Made by a program: the position numbers and the translations under genes. The notes under the pieces are model-generated. The model saw nothing but the letters and a program-made list of their open reading frames with translations. It was not told the DNA's origin and searched no databases. From Trichoplax adhaerens (taxonomy: Eukaryota; Placozoa; Uniplacotomia; Trichoplacea; Trichoplacidae), in the NCBI RefSeq assembly GCF_000150275.1, contig NW_002060944.1, positions 1,683,306 through 1,747,305 on the forward strand: a stretch of DNA of 64,000 bases. Direction: 5' to 3'. The first letter of the stretch is position 1. Every line of letters begins with the position of its first letter. This document shows positions 24,926-37,346 of this stretch, one piece after another.

Positions 24926-26859
24926 TTTTGTCACGTCTCTATGTCAGATAAAAATAGATACGGATGGGTAGATAGAGCATAAGTAAATATTCAATTGGAG
25001 CTATCTAGATGCTGGATGATAGTGCGAACTTATTGTGATAGATTGATTATTCTTTGTAGTCGTTCCGTTGGAGCAAATGCAACTTACACCTAGAATAGCC
25101 GTTGACCGAGTGACCCAGTTATTACAGTCAATTTACGGTAGAATTCCTAAATTGACCTTATTCACCTCGATATCTTAGCCTTACGGTCTTGAAGTCAGTA
25201 AGATTTCGTCTTGTTCCGGTCACGAAGAAATAGGACGTTGTTATTAGGAAAGAGTAAGCATGGAAAGTACGCGTACTTACTATACTTATTTCTGATTGGT
25301 GTATCATAATGATACGTATTACAGTAAATCAGTACTCTATGCCTATTCAAGGAGGAACCAGAACCACTAAAACACTAAGCAGTCCTTGGAGAATTTGTAA
25401 TTCTTAAATAGCTCCTAATATAATATTTTGTTTTCCTTATATGTAAACTGCTCGTTGAGATCACAAGATAATTACTGACGAAATCTTACATGCACAGCCC
25501 TAATAATTATAATTTAAAATTCATATACTGTAAGTATTAAGAATTCTGGCTATTCCATTTCGCAATAACATGCTGTTTCTGATTTTATCATATTCAAAAT
25601 AGTTTACTCATTAAACAGACCAATTGAGAACGCATTTATAAATTTAGCTTTAATTTCCTAATAACCAAATCTAACTGACAATATTTACAGTATAACATTA
25701 TTATCAAATTCGACACCTATTAATAATATGCGTCCGGTGGACTCCATGAAGAATAGTATTAGTACAGCATTGATGCTGTTACTAAAGAGCGGTATAACTT
25801 AGAGTATAGGATATAAGATAATTTTTCTAACATTTCGTATAAACAACTTGGACAATTCTATTTCGGAACTGGAATGGTAACTTCATTAATATTGCTATAA
25901 CTATTAACCACCTTAGCGTGTACCGGTACTCAAGATTGTAGTGAGTGAAGTATGTAGTCTTATTCCGTAAACGCCTGCAAATACTAGGAAATAGTTAATT
26001 GATTAATTATGTTAATTATATTGACGTAACTTATAAATAAGCATGTAAGAGTATCACAAATTTACCATCGTCTTTTGCCGTTAACGACTCTGAGATATTT
26101 AGCGTTTCTGTTCAGAATTGCTTGATACTGTGTACTGCATTCAGTAATAAGGTTTAACTATGATTTCATACTAAGGAATTTGCAATAGTTGCAATATGAA
26201 CAAAATGCAATAACCGTGTACCCTGACGTAAAGAAAAATTCTGAGATAAATTGATTTTAAAGTAGTTCAGTGCAATTTATGATTAAGAATTTCTAGCTCA
26301 CCCAAATATCCCTGTAAGCATGAGGAAGTTAACATCGTGTAATATACTTACTTGTACGTGTACATTTGTTCTTTATTGTCAAGGGCTAATTTCACATCTA
26401 GCTTTAAACGTAATGTGGTTAAAGACACACTATCATCATAAATACATTTTAAGTTACTATCCGAAGATCTAGAAACTTTATTTTTCAGTCGCTGGATAGA
26501 TACTTAATGATTATAAATTTTCTGTCTTGTACGAGTTGATTACTTATTTTTTATTGTATCTTACCAGTAGCTCTGTAAAGTAGCAGTCAATGTATTTGAT
26601 GTAACGCATCGGAAGTGAATCTTTAAACTGAAATAGAGCTGTACTATTTGACCCTCAAAACAATGGTGATGCATAACGTCAGAGATTTACAAAGTTGCCG
26701 TACATTATATTAAGTAGGTAGTTGTAACGAAGTGACTTCTACTAACTAATTCTGATCTTATTTTCGTCAGATAATATACTTTAGTATTTGTTGAGAATAC
26801 CGTTATCTATGGCGCTATACATTTCCTTTATAGATAATTGCATAATTTTATAATATTAT

Positions 26860-27075
26860 CAATAGACTGATAAATAGTGTTTATGTGGATTTACTATAAA
26901 TCGACTAATTTTTCGGTAAAGACTGGGTTTTATTTTACTCTAAGGGAGACTAGTGGTATTACTGTTTCTCCTGATGATCGGAGATCGTCAGTATTTATAA
27001 CCGTGCTGTAGGTAGATGTTGTGGAGGACAAATTTGGCAATAGACTCTTAGTATTAGTTTGCTTACAGTAGTTTT
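26860..27075 (+). repeat. Dispersed repeat family 1, copy A
   Basis: About 215 bp resembling the reverse complement of 36630-36855. The best core, about 26944-26993, differs at 7 of 50 positions between the copies. Five of the seven changes fall at one codon position of a frame reading LVVLLF..MIGDRQ. Similarity fades gradually on both sides. No terminal inverted repeats or target duplication were seen. Confidence 0.6.
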
Positions 27076-30057
27076 AACTTTTCGTCACTACAAATTTCAA
27101 TATGCAATCGTGGTAGGAAATAGTAGCATGCAATATCCAAACAACAAGCAGTGTTCGTAGCATTACATACTGTACAGTAGTTGTGAATATAAAATAACTT
27201 ACATGGTACTTACCGTGTTTAGAGTCTTATGAAATTCAAAGCTTATTTCATACTACTTACAGTATACATGATATTAATTTTGTTATTATTCTAGCTGTTA
27301 CATTTATAATAATATTCATATTTTTGTTCTTTTACGTATCCTAGAAAATTTTACGTGCAAATTGTTATTGATTTCTGATAATTATAAGCAAAAATTGACC
27401 AAAATAATTATTTAAGATACTAATCATTAAAATCGCTCGCGTATTTCCTTGGAGGCCAATGCTAAGAAGAATTATCGTACAAGTTATTTTAAATTCCCAG
27501 ATAACGTGAGCAAGCAGCAGTTATGCTTTTACGTAAATTATTCTTTACATTCATTTTTTTCTTCCGACCTCTATAATATATAATTATATACGTATCTCAT
27601 GCTGGTACTGATCTGATACCAGTATTGTACAATAGCTCTCTAGCGAGGCTACAAATTGCGATGCAACCACTACGGATACAAATAATCATACAATAATATA
27701 CTCTATAATAAGAGGTACTAACAATCTGTAATTGTCAAAAGTGCTTCATAAGGGATATATTAAATTGAACATTGAAGCTTAACGAAATTGTTGGTAACTA
27801 TAGAATAAAAATCGTCACAGTACAATTTTGTGAGTTGATTGTAACTTACGTTAAGTTACGTTAAACAGAGTATCTGATATTTAGATTGGCCTGGATAGAC
27901 ATTATACCTTAAACTTCCCAATACGAGGATTTTGTTTATTTGCAGGTATTCTGTATCTATGACGTTACAATGAAAGATTAACAATGTAGTTTGCGCATTG
28001 TTATGTATTGGCTGAGTAATATCTTACCATTAATACTATCCTTACTGTCTTTCTATACATTACACACATCACACTACCGTATACCTACGCAGTAATTTAG
28101 TACACATATGCTATAAATTTCGACCTATAATTGCATATGTCTGAAAGATCATTACTGAACTGTTCTGAGTAAGATATTACGATTTTCGTTATTAACATAT
28201 AAAAATAGTTTGGATAGAAAAGGGAATTAAGTTTACTAAAGTTACCATAGGAATTAGTTAAAAGATATTTATTTACTGAATATTTTATTCGTTAGTATTA
28301 TCAGAACTCATCCACACGGCATGGTGTACTGGTTCGTCTACTGGTATAAATTAATTACAATATAGCCACATTAATTAAACACATTATCTGGTCTCTTTAC
28401 TTGCAGAACTACTTTATTTATTATATATTTCTGAATATCATTTCAATTTTCTAGGCGATTCTATTTCTCATAGTCAATAATTCTATTAATGTATTATTCC
28501 TTCCTAAGTAATTTGTACCTACAAAATATGGTAATATCGTAAAAAAATTTTAATATATGGCAATCATTGTCACAGATAATTAATAGTAGATTATAGCAAT
28601 ATGTCAAAGATGGGAAATCTCTCTCGAAAAGAATAGGTTTGAAATTATTTAGTAATTACATTAGCGTCGAACCTGTCTCTTTATAAATTACAGTAGATTA
28701 AATTATGGGTGGTAATGATTTAAGATACTATCAACCGAAATAAATAATATCAATCAAGATTCAGAACGCTGCTGTTATAAATTTAATACATAATTTACCA
28801 CATTTCCTCTTATTAATAATTATTGTGAAGGATTTATTAATTAATTATGATTCGTCTAGAATTTATAATTTATCAATAGTACATATTAATGTAATGGACT
28901 ATAATGCTTATGGCCTTCATGTATCGATATCCGTTACCATTAAGAGAATTTTCAGGATAAGCATATATATACACTAATCTCATAATTAAATCAAAATTTA
29001 TACAAAAATATATTTGCTCCACACATTTTTATAACCATTACGCTGCTTTCAGATCAAATTTTGCATATATAACAATTCGTGTTATCGGATTTGGTGAGAA
29101 TAGATACACTGTAGTTAGCATATGAGTATGACTTCGTACTCGTGATCTGTGCAAATCCCATATATTGCTACTAGCCTGTATTAAATTCTGAATTTATTTT
29201 TTGATAATAAAGCTACTGTATAACTCATTTTCAATCAATAAAATTTGTATATCTATTAAGCTCACTCTTATTGCAGTAAGTTCTATGATTATTTCATTAG
29301 GGAGTACTACAGCACAATATCGTATTGGGTACAATATAAAGTTATTAAAAAACTGTGCCACGTAACTATGCAACTGTGAAAATCTGTACTGATCAGTCTA
29401 TAAGAAAGCAGTAAATTCTCATTACTCTATTTCAATGCCGATTCCATGAACAGGCATAATTTTTGTACTATGATATTTTGGCATAAATTTAATGCTTACA
29501 AGACTGTATTAGTACTTACTGTATCAAATCAACTGTTTTCACGTGTTTTTACTTAGTGCTTCCTGTTAATAATTACGATATAACGGTAGCTGATACATTT
29601 ACACTTATAGCAGTTCTTTACTTACTTTACTGTAGTAGTATAACTGGCGATATAAAACAAAAAACTCATAAGATGCACCTTTGTTATCTTTATTCGACTG
29701 AATTAATGATGTTGACTTTTCATACAAAGACTGATTAGCATGACTATAGAATAAGGGTGTAATCAGGTTATGAGCTTTCGAGGTTTATTATTAAAATCAA
29801 GGTCATGACTTTAATAATTCAATTTTAGTTGCTATTAAGATAATATAGCTCTTATTATTACTGATGATCGACAATATGCCCATATGTTCATATTTAGATT
29901 AAAACAAAAAGCCTTCTTCGGTACTTTGTCAAAACAAGAACTAAAGAATCTTCGTCCCTGTGTCATTTACATACCATAGTTTCGTCGACCAAATCAAAAT
30001 TTTGACGATAATTGAAAGTTGCTGCCCAAATTTTATTATTGAAATCTGAAATTAGCC

Positions 30058-31047
30058 ATGGCCTATATCTTTTTAGCTATTGTAGGGGGCTTTGGTGCTA
30101 CTTTATGTCTTGCTATAGCGATTTTCACACTAAGTAGGCGTAAGTTACGATCACCAAATTTTGCATCCTTTTTAAGTTTGTGTATTAACGGTATATTCTT
30201 TGGAAGCTTGTATTTAATACCAAGATATGCCTCAGATTTTTCCCGTAATACTGCTATAATTTGCCACATACTACCACGGCTAGGTCAAGCACTTTTGCTT
30301 AATGTTGGTCTTCATGTTTCTATTATGACAATTGAACGGTACATCGCTATCGTTTACCCGTTTAGATACGAACGACTTTTTACTCGTACAGTAGTCGTAA
30401 TTGTTATTTTCTTTTTATGGTTTCTTGTTGTTGGTTTACAACTAATTGTTAGTGGAATTGAATATGCTCAAATCAATCAGACTATCGTCGACAAGTGTGC
30501 CTACAGTAGAGGATTCGGGAATACTAGCAACCTCATAAATGCTGGTTTTACCGTTGCACTAAGCTGTTTGACATTTATCGTTTTAGTTTACGTTTATGCA
30601 CGTGTATTAATCATAATATCACATCACCATCGGAAGATTCGTCGACATCTTACTCCATCAGACGCCGATAGTAATGTAGTTAGAACTCGTAAAAAGGCAA
30701 TTTTACAAGCTGGTCTACTATTCGGAGTCTATCTGGTCTTTTTTTTGCCCTTTATTCTCGTTACCGTTCTTTTGCCAAGCTTGCCATTCAGTATGTCACT
30801 ATTTGATTTTTATGTACATGTTCTACGAAATATGGCATTTGTTTTTCCGTTCATTCAACCTTTGCTGTATTTAATATTTACAGCAAATATTCGTAAAGAA
30901 TTAAAGCATGTTTTATGTAGCAGTAGCCTGAAAAGCGCAATTCTTGTTAGTAACTCTAATACCGCCTTCGTTACTATTGAAAAAACTAGCATTAACCAAT
31001 ATGCGACAAGGTCTGGTCTTCTCCAGAGTACTCAAACTCAAATATAA
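30058..31047 (+). CDS. Rhodopsin-class (class A) GPCR, intronless
   Basis: A single 329-codon frame with seven hydrophobic segments: about 4-25, 34-56, 72-91, 111-133, 160-187, 214-240 and 253-275. Class A marks are ERY at 93-95 (the DRY position), Cys69 at the top of TM3 paired with Cys147 in the second extracellular loop, FLP at 229-231 in TM6, and QPLLY at 267-271 in place of NPxxY. The C-terminal tail is about 55 residues with Ser/Thr sites. An N-glycosylation sequon (NQT, 140) is in loop 2. The start has a good context (GCCATGG) and an in-frame TGA 18 bases upstream, so the extracellular N-terminus is only about three residues unless an upstream exon splices into AAATTAG before the ATG. 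The ligand is unknown. Placozoans carry large lineage-specific sets of intronless class A receptors. Confidence 0.93.
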   Translation: MAYIFLAIVGGFGATLCLAIAIFTLSRRKLRSPNFASFLSLCINGIFFGSLYLIPRYASDFSRNTAIICHILPRLGQALLLNVGLHVSIMTIERYIAIVYPFRYERLFTRTVVVIVIFFLWFLVVGLQLIVSGIEYAQINQTIVDKCAYSRGFGNTSNLINAGFTVALSCLTFIVLVYVYARVLIIISHHHRKIRRHLTPSDADSNVVRTRKKAILQAGLLFGVYLVFFLPFILVTVLLPSLPFSMSLFDFYVHVLRNMAFVFPFIQPLLYLIFTANIRKELKHVLCSSSLKSAILVSNSNTAFVTIEKTSINQYATRSGLLQSTQTQI

Positions 31048-34000
31048 GGATTTTAATTACGAATTATAAAATTACTTGCAATTTTAAAAATTCTTAGTTA
31101 TGCTATCATTAAAAATTATACAGTATATAAGTGGTATTCGTTATTTACTCTTACTGTGACAAATGTAGTATTATCGATTTATAACGTAAAATCGTTTCAT
31201 AATTGACACTATTAAGAATAATCATGGGTACTTTGCAACATGTCATTACTTTTCTTTGTTACCTAAGCCTGAAAGCCAATGGCTATTATAATTACAACTG
31301 CTATTAGTGGACTGTAGCCGTCTGCCTACGAGACTGTTCTCGAAATCACTCATATGATCGGTAAACTACGATTATAATTATAATAAATTTCTCTGAAATT
31401 TTCATAGTTGCATTGTCTTGGTTTAATAATCTTACTTGGAAAGACAATGTGAAAACTTCATGTTTGGTTATTATAGCAACAAGAATGTCGCTTCAGTGTA
31501 TATATCAGTGATCGATGGGGTTAATCATGGCATGCAAGTTAAGATCTTTCCGTGAGATAGATCTCTCTTGTCCGTATATTTTCTCATAACACTGCTGGTA
31601 CTGAACAGAAGAGCACTATCAACTTTCGAATCTGTCTGATATCACTTGGCTTCTCTGTCAAAGAATCTTCATCAACAACATCATAAATTTCGTATAAAGA
31701 CTGCTTATAAGAGATTCAAGATTTTTGATCAAGATTATAATTTAATCATAAATCCAATAACCACATAACGGTGGTTTCTTACTAAGCCAATTAAAGAATA
31801 ACAACGCCCTTTACATATCACTATGATATTACATGATTTTTCAGACTTAGGCGGCAAAAATTAAGTCCGCTCTATCTAGCAATTATCATAGTACAATTCG
31901 GTAGAAGTATGTTTGCTGTCGTAAAGCATAATCGTTCATAGAAGATTACAGGTACTTCTTAACTCAAAATTGCATCGAATGTAACGCAATTCAGCAAAAA
32001 GATATTGATAACGTCCTATATGTACGTGCTGGAATATTTTTTATTGCACTAGGAACATACGATTATGTGCAAGCAATCAACATTCTACTACATGGAGTAT
32101 CTTGTGGCATGCGTTACACTTTGAGGACAGCAAATACAGATCTCATTTTTCAAATATGAACAAATGAACTGATACAAACCTGTAAATTTTAAATGTAGAG
32201 CACTACAGTATACACATAAGCCAAAATACGAACACTTCGAATTAATTGTTTCCAGACTAATAATAGTATTTCACTAACTATTCATACCTCGTTCGCTATT
32301 GTTGTAATGACAGCTTCTTCAAAATACGATTATTATTGTACAAGAAGATATCAATCACCGTAAAGACAATTGGATAATAACTCTTCAGGATGTCCGATCT
32401 TTAATACGAGCAAAAAGGGCTAGGTTACCATCAATTTCTGCGATCAATCTAAATTATTTAAGAAAATATCTTTCTGGCACATAGTAACTAACAAACATTG
32501 ATAAATATTAATTAATATAAGATTTAGCGTTCGCTAATTACTTTTTTTCCCATGAGAGTATGCAAACTCTATAAAATGGATTAAATTCTCATGTACTTAT
32601 ATATGCATATATTTTTTCAAACACGAGGAGAATTTATACAGGCACATTCTACCAATACGTTAAAACAATTGGATTAACATTGCGACCTTTAACGTCCGTG
32701 ACCGCTGGTTGGAAATTTACTGATCTAGAATAACTATCAAATGTATACTGCACCTTCGGCCGCTGAAAAAGTGGCACACCTTCGAAATTAAATAAACAGT
32801 ATTTTATTGACTTTGGTTTTAATTTTTTTTGGGTGATCGTATTCTGTATTTTAATTTGTTTCTATATATCTGTATGCTGAATAGATAATTTCAACAAGTT
32901 TAACTATGGTGACAATTAATTACGGCTGCAATAATAATAATCGACTGAAACGGTATTTAATTTTCAAACATCCTGCATAATCGCTATGAATTTACACTGC
33001 TGTATTACTATAAGGAGTTTTAATAAATACATACATATAGAATGTATACGATGCTGATATTAGCGATCCGCTATACAGGATTAATAGCAATTGAATTCCT
33101 AAGTTGACTAAAACAAGAGAAGAATTCGCACGGTCTGTAGTAGGTAGTCACAACAACAGTTATCAACCGTGATTCACTATTACGATGCGATCTAGCCTTA
33201 AACCAGTATAGGTTCAACATGTAAAGTGATTCATTATCTAATTGCATATAATTTCTACGGCGTAGTCAGTACTATCAATATTCAGTATCTTTTTGCTTTA
33301 AGAATACAGATTGAAATTCTCTTTCACTGTCATATCCTTTCAAAAAAATCATATTTCGGAAGTAATCTTGTCGCCGCTACAAGTACTATTATAATACTTA
33401 ATTGTTGTTATCCGGTAACTTTCTTTTCCGCCTAAAAATGTGAGTACGTATATAAGTCCTTATAAGTAATTATAACTAAATTGGTTGTATATGATACTAT
33501 TCGATAGGTTCTCACAACCTACTAAGAACACAACAAAACGAGTTCTTTCATTTCAGGTTGTGTCACAGTAAGTTTTTAAATACATATGCCCAGAATTTTG
33601 ATGGCCTAAAATACGTTACTGTATAGTGTATAGCAATTATATGAATAGCCATACCGCAAGCGTTGATGATTAAACATCTTTTGTAAGAATTCTATCACCA
33701 TACTAGAGGGATATAGACGAGCGTTACCCTTTGAGGGATTACATGAGTACAGTAAAAGTCATTATTTATAAAATACTGATTTCTACGACCAAGTATGATC
33801 AAATACTGTAGGACAGAACAGAGTAAATTAGCTTTCTCTGGTACAGGCCTTATACAGTATACTGTACGTTGCACAATAGCACACAGGAACGTTTACACGA
33901 AGAAGTATCATGAAGAAGGTTTCGATTAGTAGTTTTGTGATAATTCTTGTCTAAAGCGACAAATACAGTCTACAATAACATATTCAGCTCTTTAAGTAGC

Positions 34001-35017
34001 ACAATCATTTACTTCTATAATTATGAAGCTACACAGATACAGGAACAGTACAGTAGTTTAGGGTTTTAGTTTATGGGTTCGAAATACGATCTCTTCCTGT
34101 TACGCTTCAAAAACTATTTTCAAAGAAATTATAATGTAATTTAAAGCAATTACATAAGTAATGACTTTATTTAGATAGAATGAAAGTAAAAAATCAGGAA
34201 TCCTTATCATTAATATTTTTGTACAGTGATAAGTTACCGTGATATTATCATATCGACTAATTTCAGAAATAGAACTTATGGATCACTTTAAAATTTAAGG
34301 ATAAATTTGTAAAGACAAGTTTCAAACATACATGGCCATAGCTAAAGTATAATATAGTATAATACAGTAGTTGTCACAAAAGAAATACCGTATCACTGAA
34401 AGAAGATTTATAGCTCCATACTTACAGTCTTAAACAAATTAAATTAATTGTGAGAGTACAGAAGCGTACCTTTTGTAATTAGTATATTTACTTAAAAGCT
34501 TAGATAAAATCTGTATTCTAACAGGAATATAAAATGAAAAATAAATTTATCGAATTCAACAGAAGTAAAATATCGTAATAACAAGGTCGAACCCCATTAC
34601 ATAACTAAAATTGTATGCAAGTCAAAATATGCGTTTAATGAATAGCAAGTAACATATTAATCATGTATTAGAGAGAGAAATCGCTATATTTAAGATCAGT
34701 AAATGTCAGAATAACAAATTCGATAGGTAAAGGTATCATATCTGATCCAATTTCAAATATAGACAATTTCAGAAAGTCGTTAATTAAAATTCCATTTAAA
34801 ACTCGTTGGGGAAGATTCTCGCATAAACTGATTAAAAGCCTTCGTATAAGTCATGACTTGTCTAGTATCAACATTCTATTTAATATAAATCAAATTTATC
34901 AAGTACTCATATAAGGTACGGAATTGACTCGAGTCATCAAATTGCTGTACGTGTAATGCTGAGTCGATAACATACCTGGCTTTTAATGCCTAGTAGCAAG
35001 TGAAAATGAAATCAATT
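31048..35017. other. Intergenic, convergent GPCR/STK19 ends
   Basis: About 4 kb between the 3' ends of the GPCR (plus) and STK19 (minus). No coding exon or RNA gene was recognised. Open frames such as 33226-33435 look like chance. Confidence 0.5.
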
Positions 35018-37346
35018 TTATTTCCTAAAAGACGTATTTAGGCGGAGGAGACTTCCCGATGTCGTTGCTATGCTAGAAGTTATTGGAAAATATATCATTG
35101 ACATTAATACAGTAGGACTAGATATAGCAGTAAATATATGCTATTTACCACTTGACAATTTCTTTTCCAATCACATCATGAATGCAGAAACTAGCACCAA
35201 GACAACAACTTTTCAATGATGAATGCTTTTGTAAGTCCTAATAAGAATTATTGCTTTCGTTAAGTATACTTACACTGAAATTTAACCTGCCGATGGATAA
35301 AAACAACCTCCTATATAGAATTCAATTAGCGATTATACAACCTGTTCTAAAATTTCTTTATATTTTCTTTTCTTGAGGATTTTTATAACGCATTCGCGTC
35401 CTAATATCGTAAGAAAATTTACGGGCACTGTTTATGCTTATATTTTGTATAATTCTAGCTAAATTACAAAGTTCTCAGAGAATGACCTCGCATACCCGTA
35501 TAGTATGCTGTATACGCTCTCGAATAAAATTCTCCTAACCTCTAATAAAGTGCTTCATAAACTGCCCTGCATTAGGTATTGCTATCCACCAACTATCGAC
35601 GTCTCTAATCGTTAAGGTTCCAATACTCATCAGGTAACTGTTAAATTATGCCAGGCATTAATTGATCATAAACAAATTGAGTCTGCTGGTGTCTCAAGTT
35701 TTAACTTAAGTTAAAATATACAAGTAAATGGGTTAGTAACTAGGTATTCTTTTCATTTATTACTTACGTCAAGTCCTGCTCAGACAGCCCGATTTTATCA
35801 AATAAAGTTTCCCTATTTATACTGACATCAGTACATTTCGGCAAGACGCAATGAAGAAATTTGTCTAAGAATCAAGCATTACATGAAGTTATAGCAGATA
35901 TAGCTTACATCAAAATAGCATTTCTGCTACGCTTTACCGTATATCGTACCTATACTTGTGTACTAAATACACTAAATGCCATATCTTAAGTAATACAATC
36001 TAGAGTCTAACACAATATATGAATATAAATATAATCTCCGTCTAGCTATCATTACATATGGATGATTTATTTTCTTTGGTTATTAATTTTTTGATGCAAT
36101 CTGTGTAGTCTTCTGTGGTCAGGATCGAAAATTCGTCAGCCCCTTCACCAAGTTTGAACATACGGATAACATTTCGAATACGAAGATCGTTCTCGAGAGC
36201 GAAAGAATAGAAATACAGTAAGACGCATACTATATACGAGCGTATGTACAATGTACATACGTACTGCATGCGCATATTTGTTATTCATGATATCATCTTG
36301 CTATTGAAATCAATTTTTCGGATCAAGGCTTGATTCAATTTTCTAGCTATTTATAAACCCTATAAAAGGTATAATCTACATACATTAATTTAATTTCTAG
36401 GATTTACCAGCTGGCGATCAACCAAAGTTTTGTCGGAGATTATGCGATAAATTTGATGTTTGAATACAATAATTGGGTATGGACGTGATTTACGAGTATA
36501 CGCGCCATGTCCTTTAGTACAGTCTTTCAAATACTGGATGGCAGCAATTATGTCATGCAAACTATCGTCATCTATTGAGAATGAATATTAAATTAATTAA
36601 AAATTTCATAGTTGAAATTGTAAAAACGCGAGAAAAATATAACTATTCAGTAAACTAAATCGATGAGGCTACACTGTCGGGTTTGTCCTTCCTGAAATCT
36701 ACCTACATGTAATACGACTCTAAAGTGGCTTACTGACGATCTCCTATCATTATGAGGAACAGTAACACCACCAGTCTCTCTTAAACAAAACTGAACCCAA
36801 GCTTTATTGAAAAACAGTCAGTTTACGTAAACATTAGTTATCAGTACTATACGTGGAAGATAAGCATTAGATAGTGAAAGCAATGGGGGAAAAGTCGCTT
36901 CATGACACGACACCAATCAAAATATTAACATTTGTAATCAACGAGTGATTTTTCATTCTCGTATTAGGCTTCGGGTATACTTTAATCGCGCTGATTCTGT
37001 AGCTGACAAATTTAGAACAACAGTATACGCGTATGCGAAATTGAATGAATCGGATAGATGAAATTGTATGTTGAGTATTCCATCTTACAGTACACTGTCG
37101 AATGAGGAACTTCTAAGAGAAATCCTCTTAGAAATTCTAGTCTGGTACATACTGTAGACCAGTATTAATTTAAATAATTATAATTTATCTAACTACAGTA
37201 TTTACAGTTAGCCGTAAATTAAAAAACGAATAAGTAATCATAAATAGAGAGCTTCAAGTTATTGGTTACTGCTACTGACTTAAGCAAAATTCCAGATCAT
37301 TTTCGTCGGTTTCGTTAGGTACTTTTTTGCGTCTCTTCCTTACCAT
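35018..37346 (-). CDS. STK19: STK19 orthologue (winged-helix nuclear protein), nine exons
   Basis: Minus-strand exons: 37346-37280, 36571-36408, 36191-36056, 35864-35768, 35637-35540, 35400-35342, 35310-35276, 35190-35149 and 35072-35018. They total 753 nt, giving 250 residues, close to the authentic human protein of 254. It starts MVRKRRKK, a basic nuclear-type N-terminus. Diagnostic blocks are VFKHQIY..DKTLVDRQL, LTTEDY, KFLHCVLP, LTIRDVDSWWIAIP..G, KYKEIL, CIHDVIG and TTSGSLLRL, all in the order of vertebrate STK19. The family was first called a kinase, but has no kinase fold. It is a winged-helix DNA-binding protein that acts in transcription-coupled nucleotide excision repair with TFIIH. 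All phases agree; the sixth intron uses GTGTAA rather than the adjacent GTAAGT. A dispersed repeat copy lies in intron 1. The gene is head-to-head with MGRN1. Confidence 0.92.
36630..36855 (-). repeat. Dispersed repeat family 1, copy B (in STK19 intron 1)
   Basis: Reverse complement of this stretch aligns with 26860-27075, with a shared core of about 50 bp at 43 of 50 identity (36732-36781). In copy B the core follows a pyrimidine-rich stretch ending TTTAAG and precedes GTCAGT. It therefore resembles a 42-nt phase 1-1 exon sitting in a phase 1 intron of STK19. Confidence 0.55.

Larger units (their letters stand above)
20296..30057. other. Long gene-poor stretch (about 9.8 kb)
   Basis: No convincing exon was found on either strand. 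It includes an interval around 22.44-23.05 kb where G outnumbers C about 2:1 on the plus strand, a 14-bp-stem hairpin (24886-24925), many TACTGTA/TACAGTA heptamers, and one copy of a dispersed repeat (26860-27075). Short open frames such as 23536-23736 are hydrophobic but have no family or splice support. Confidence 0.45.
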
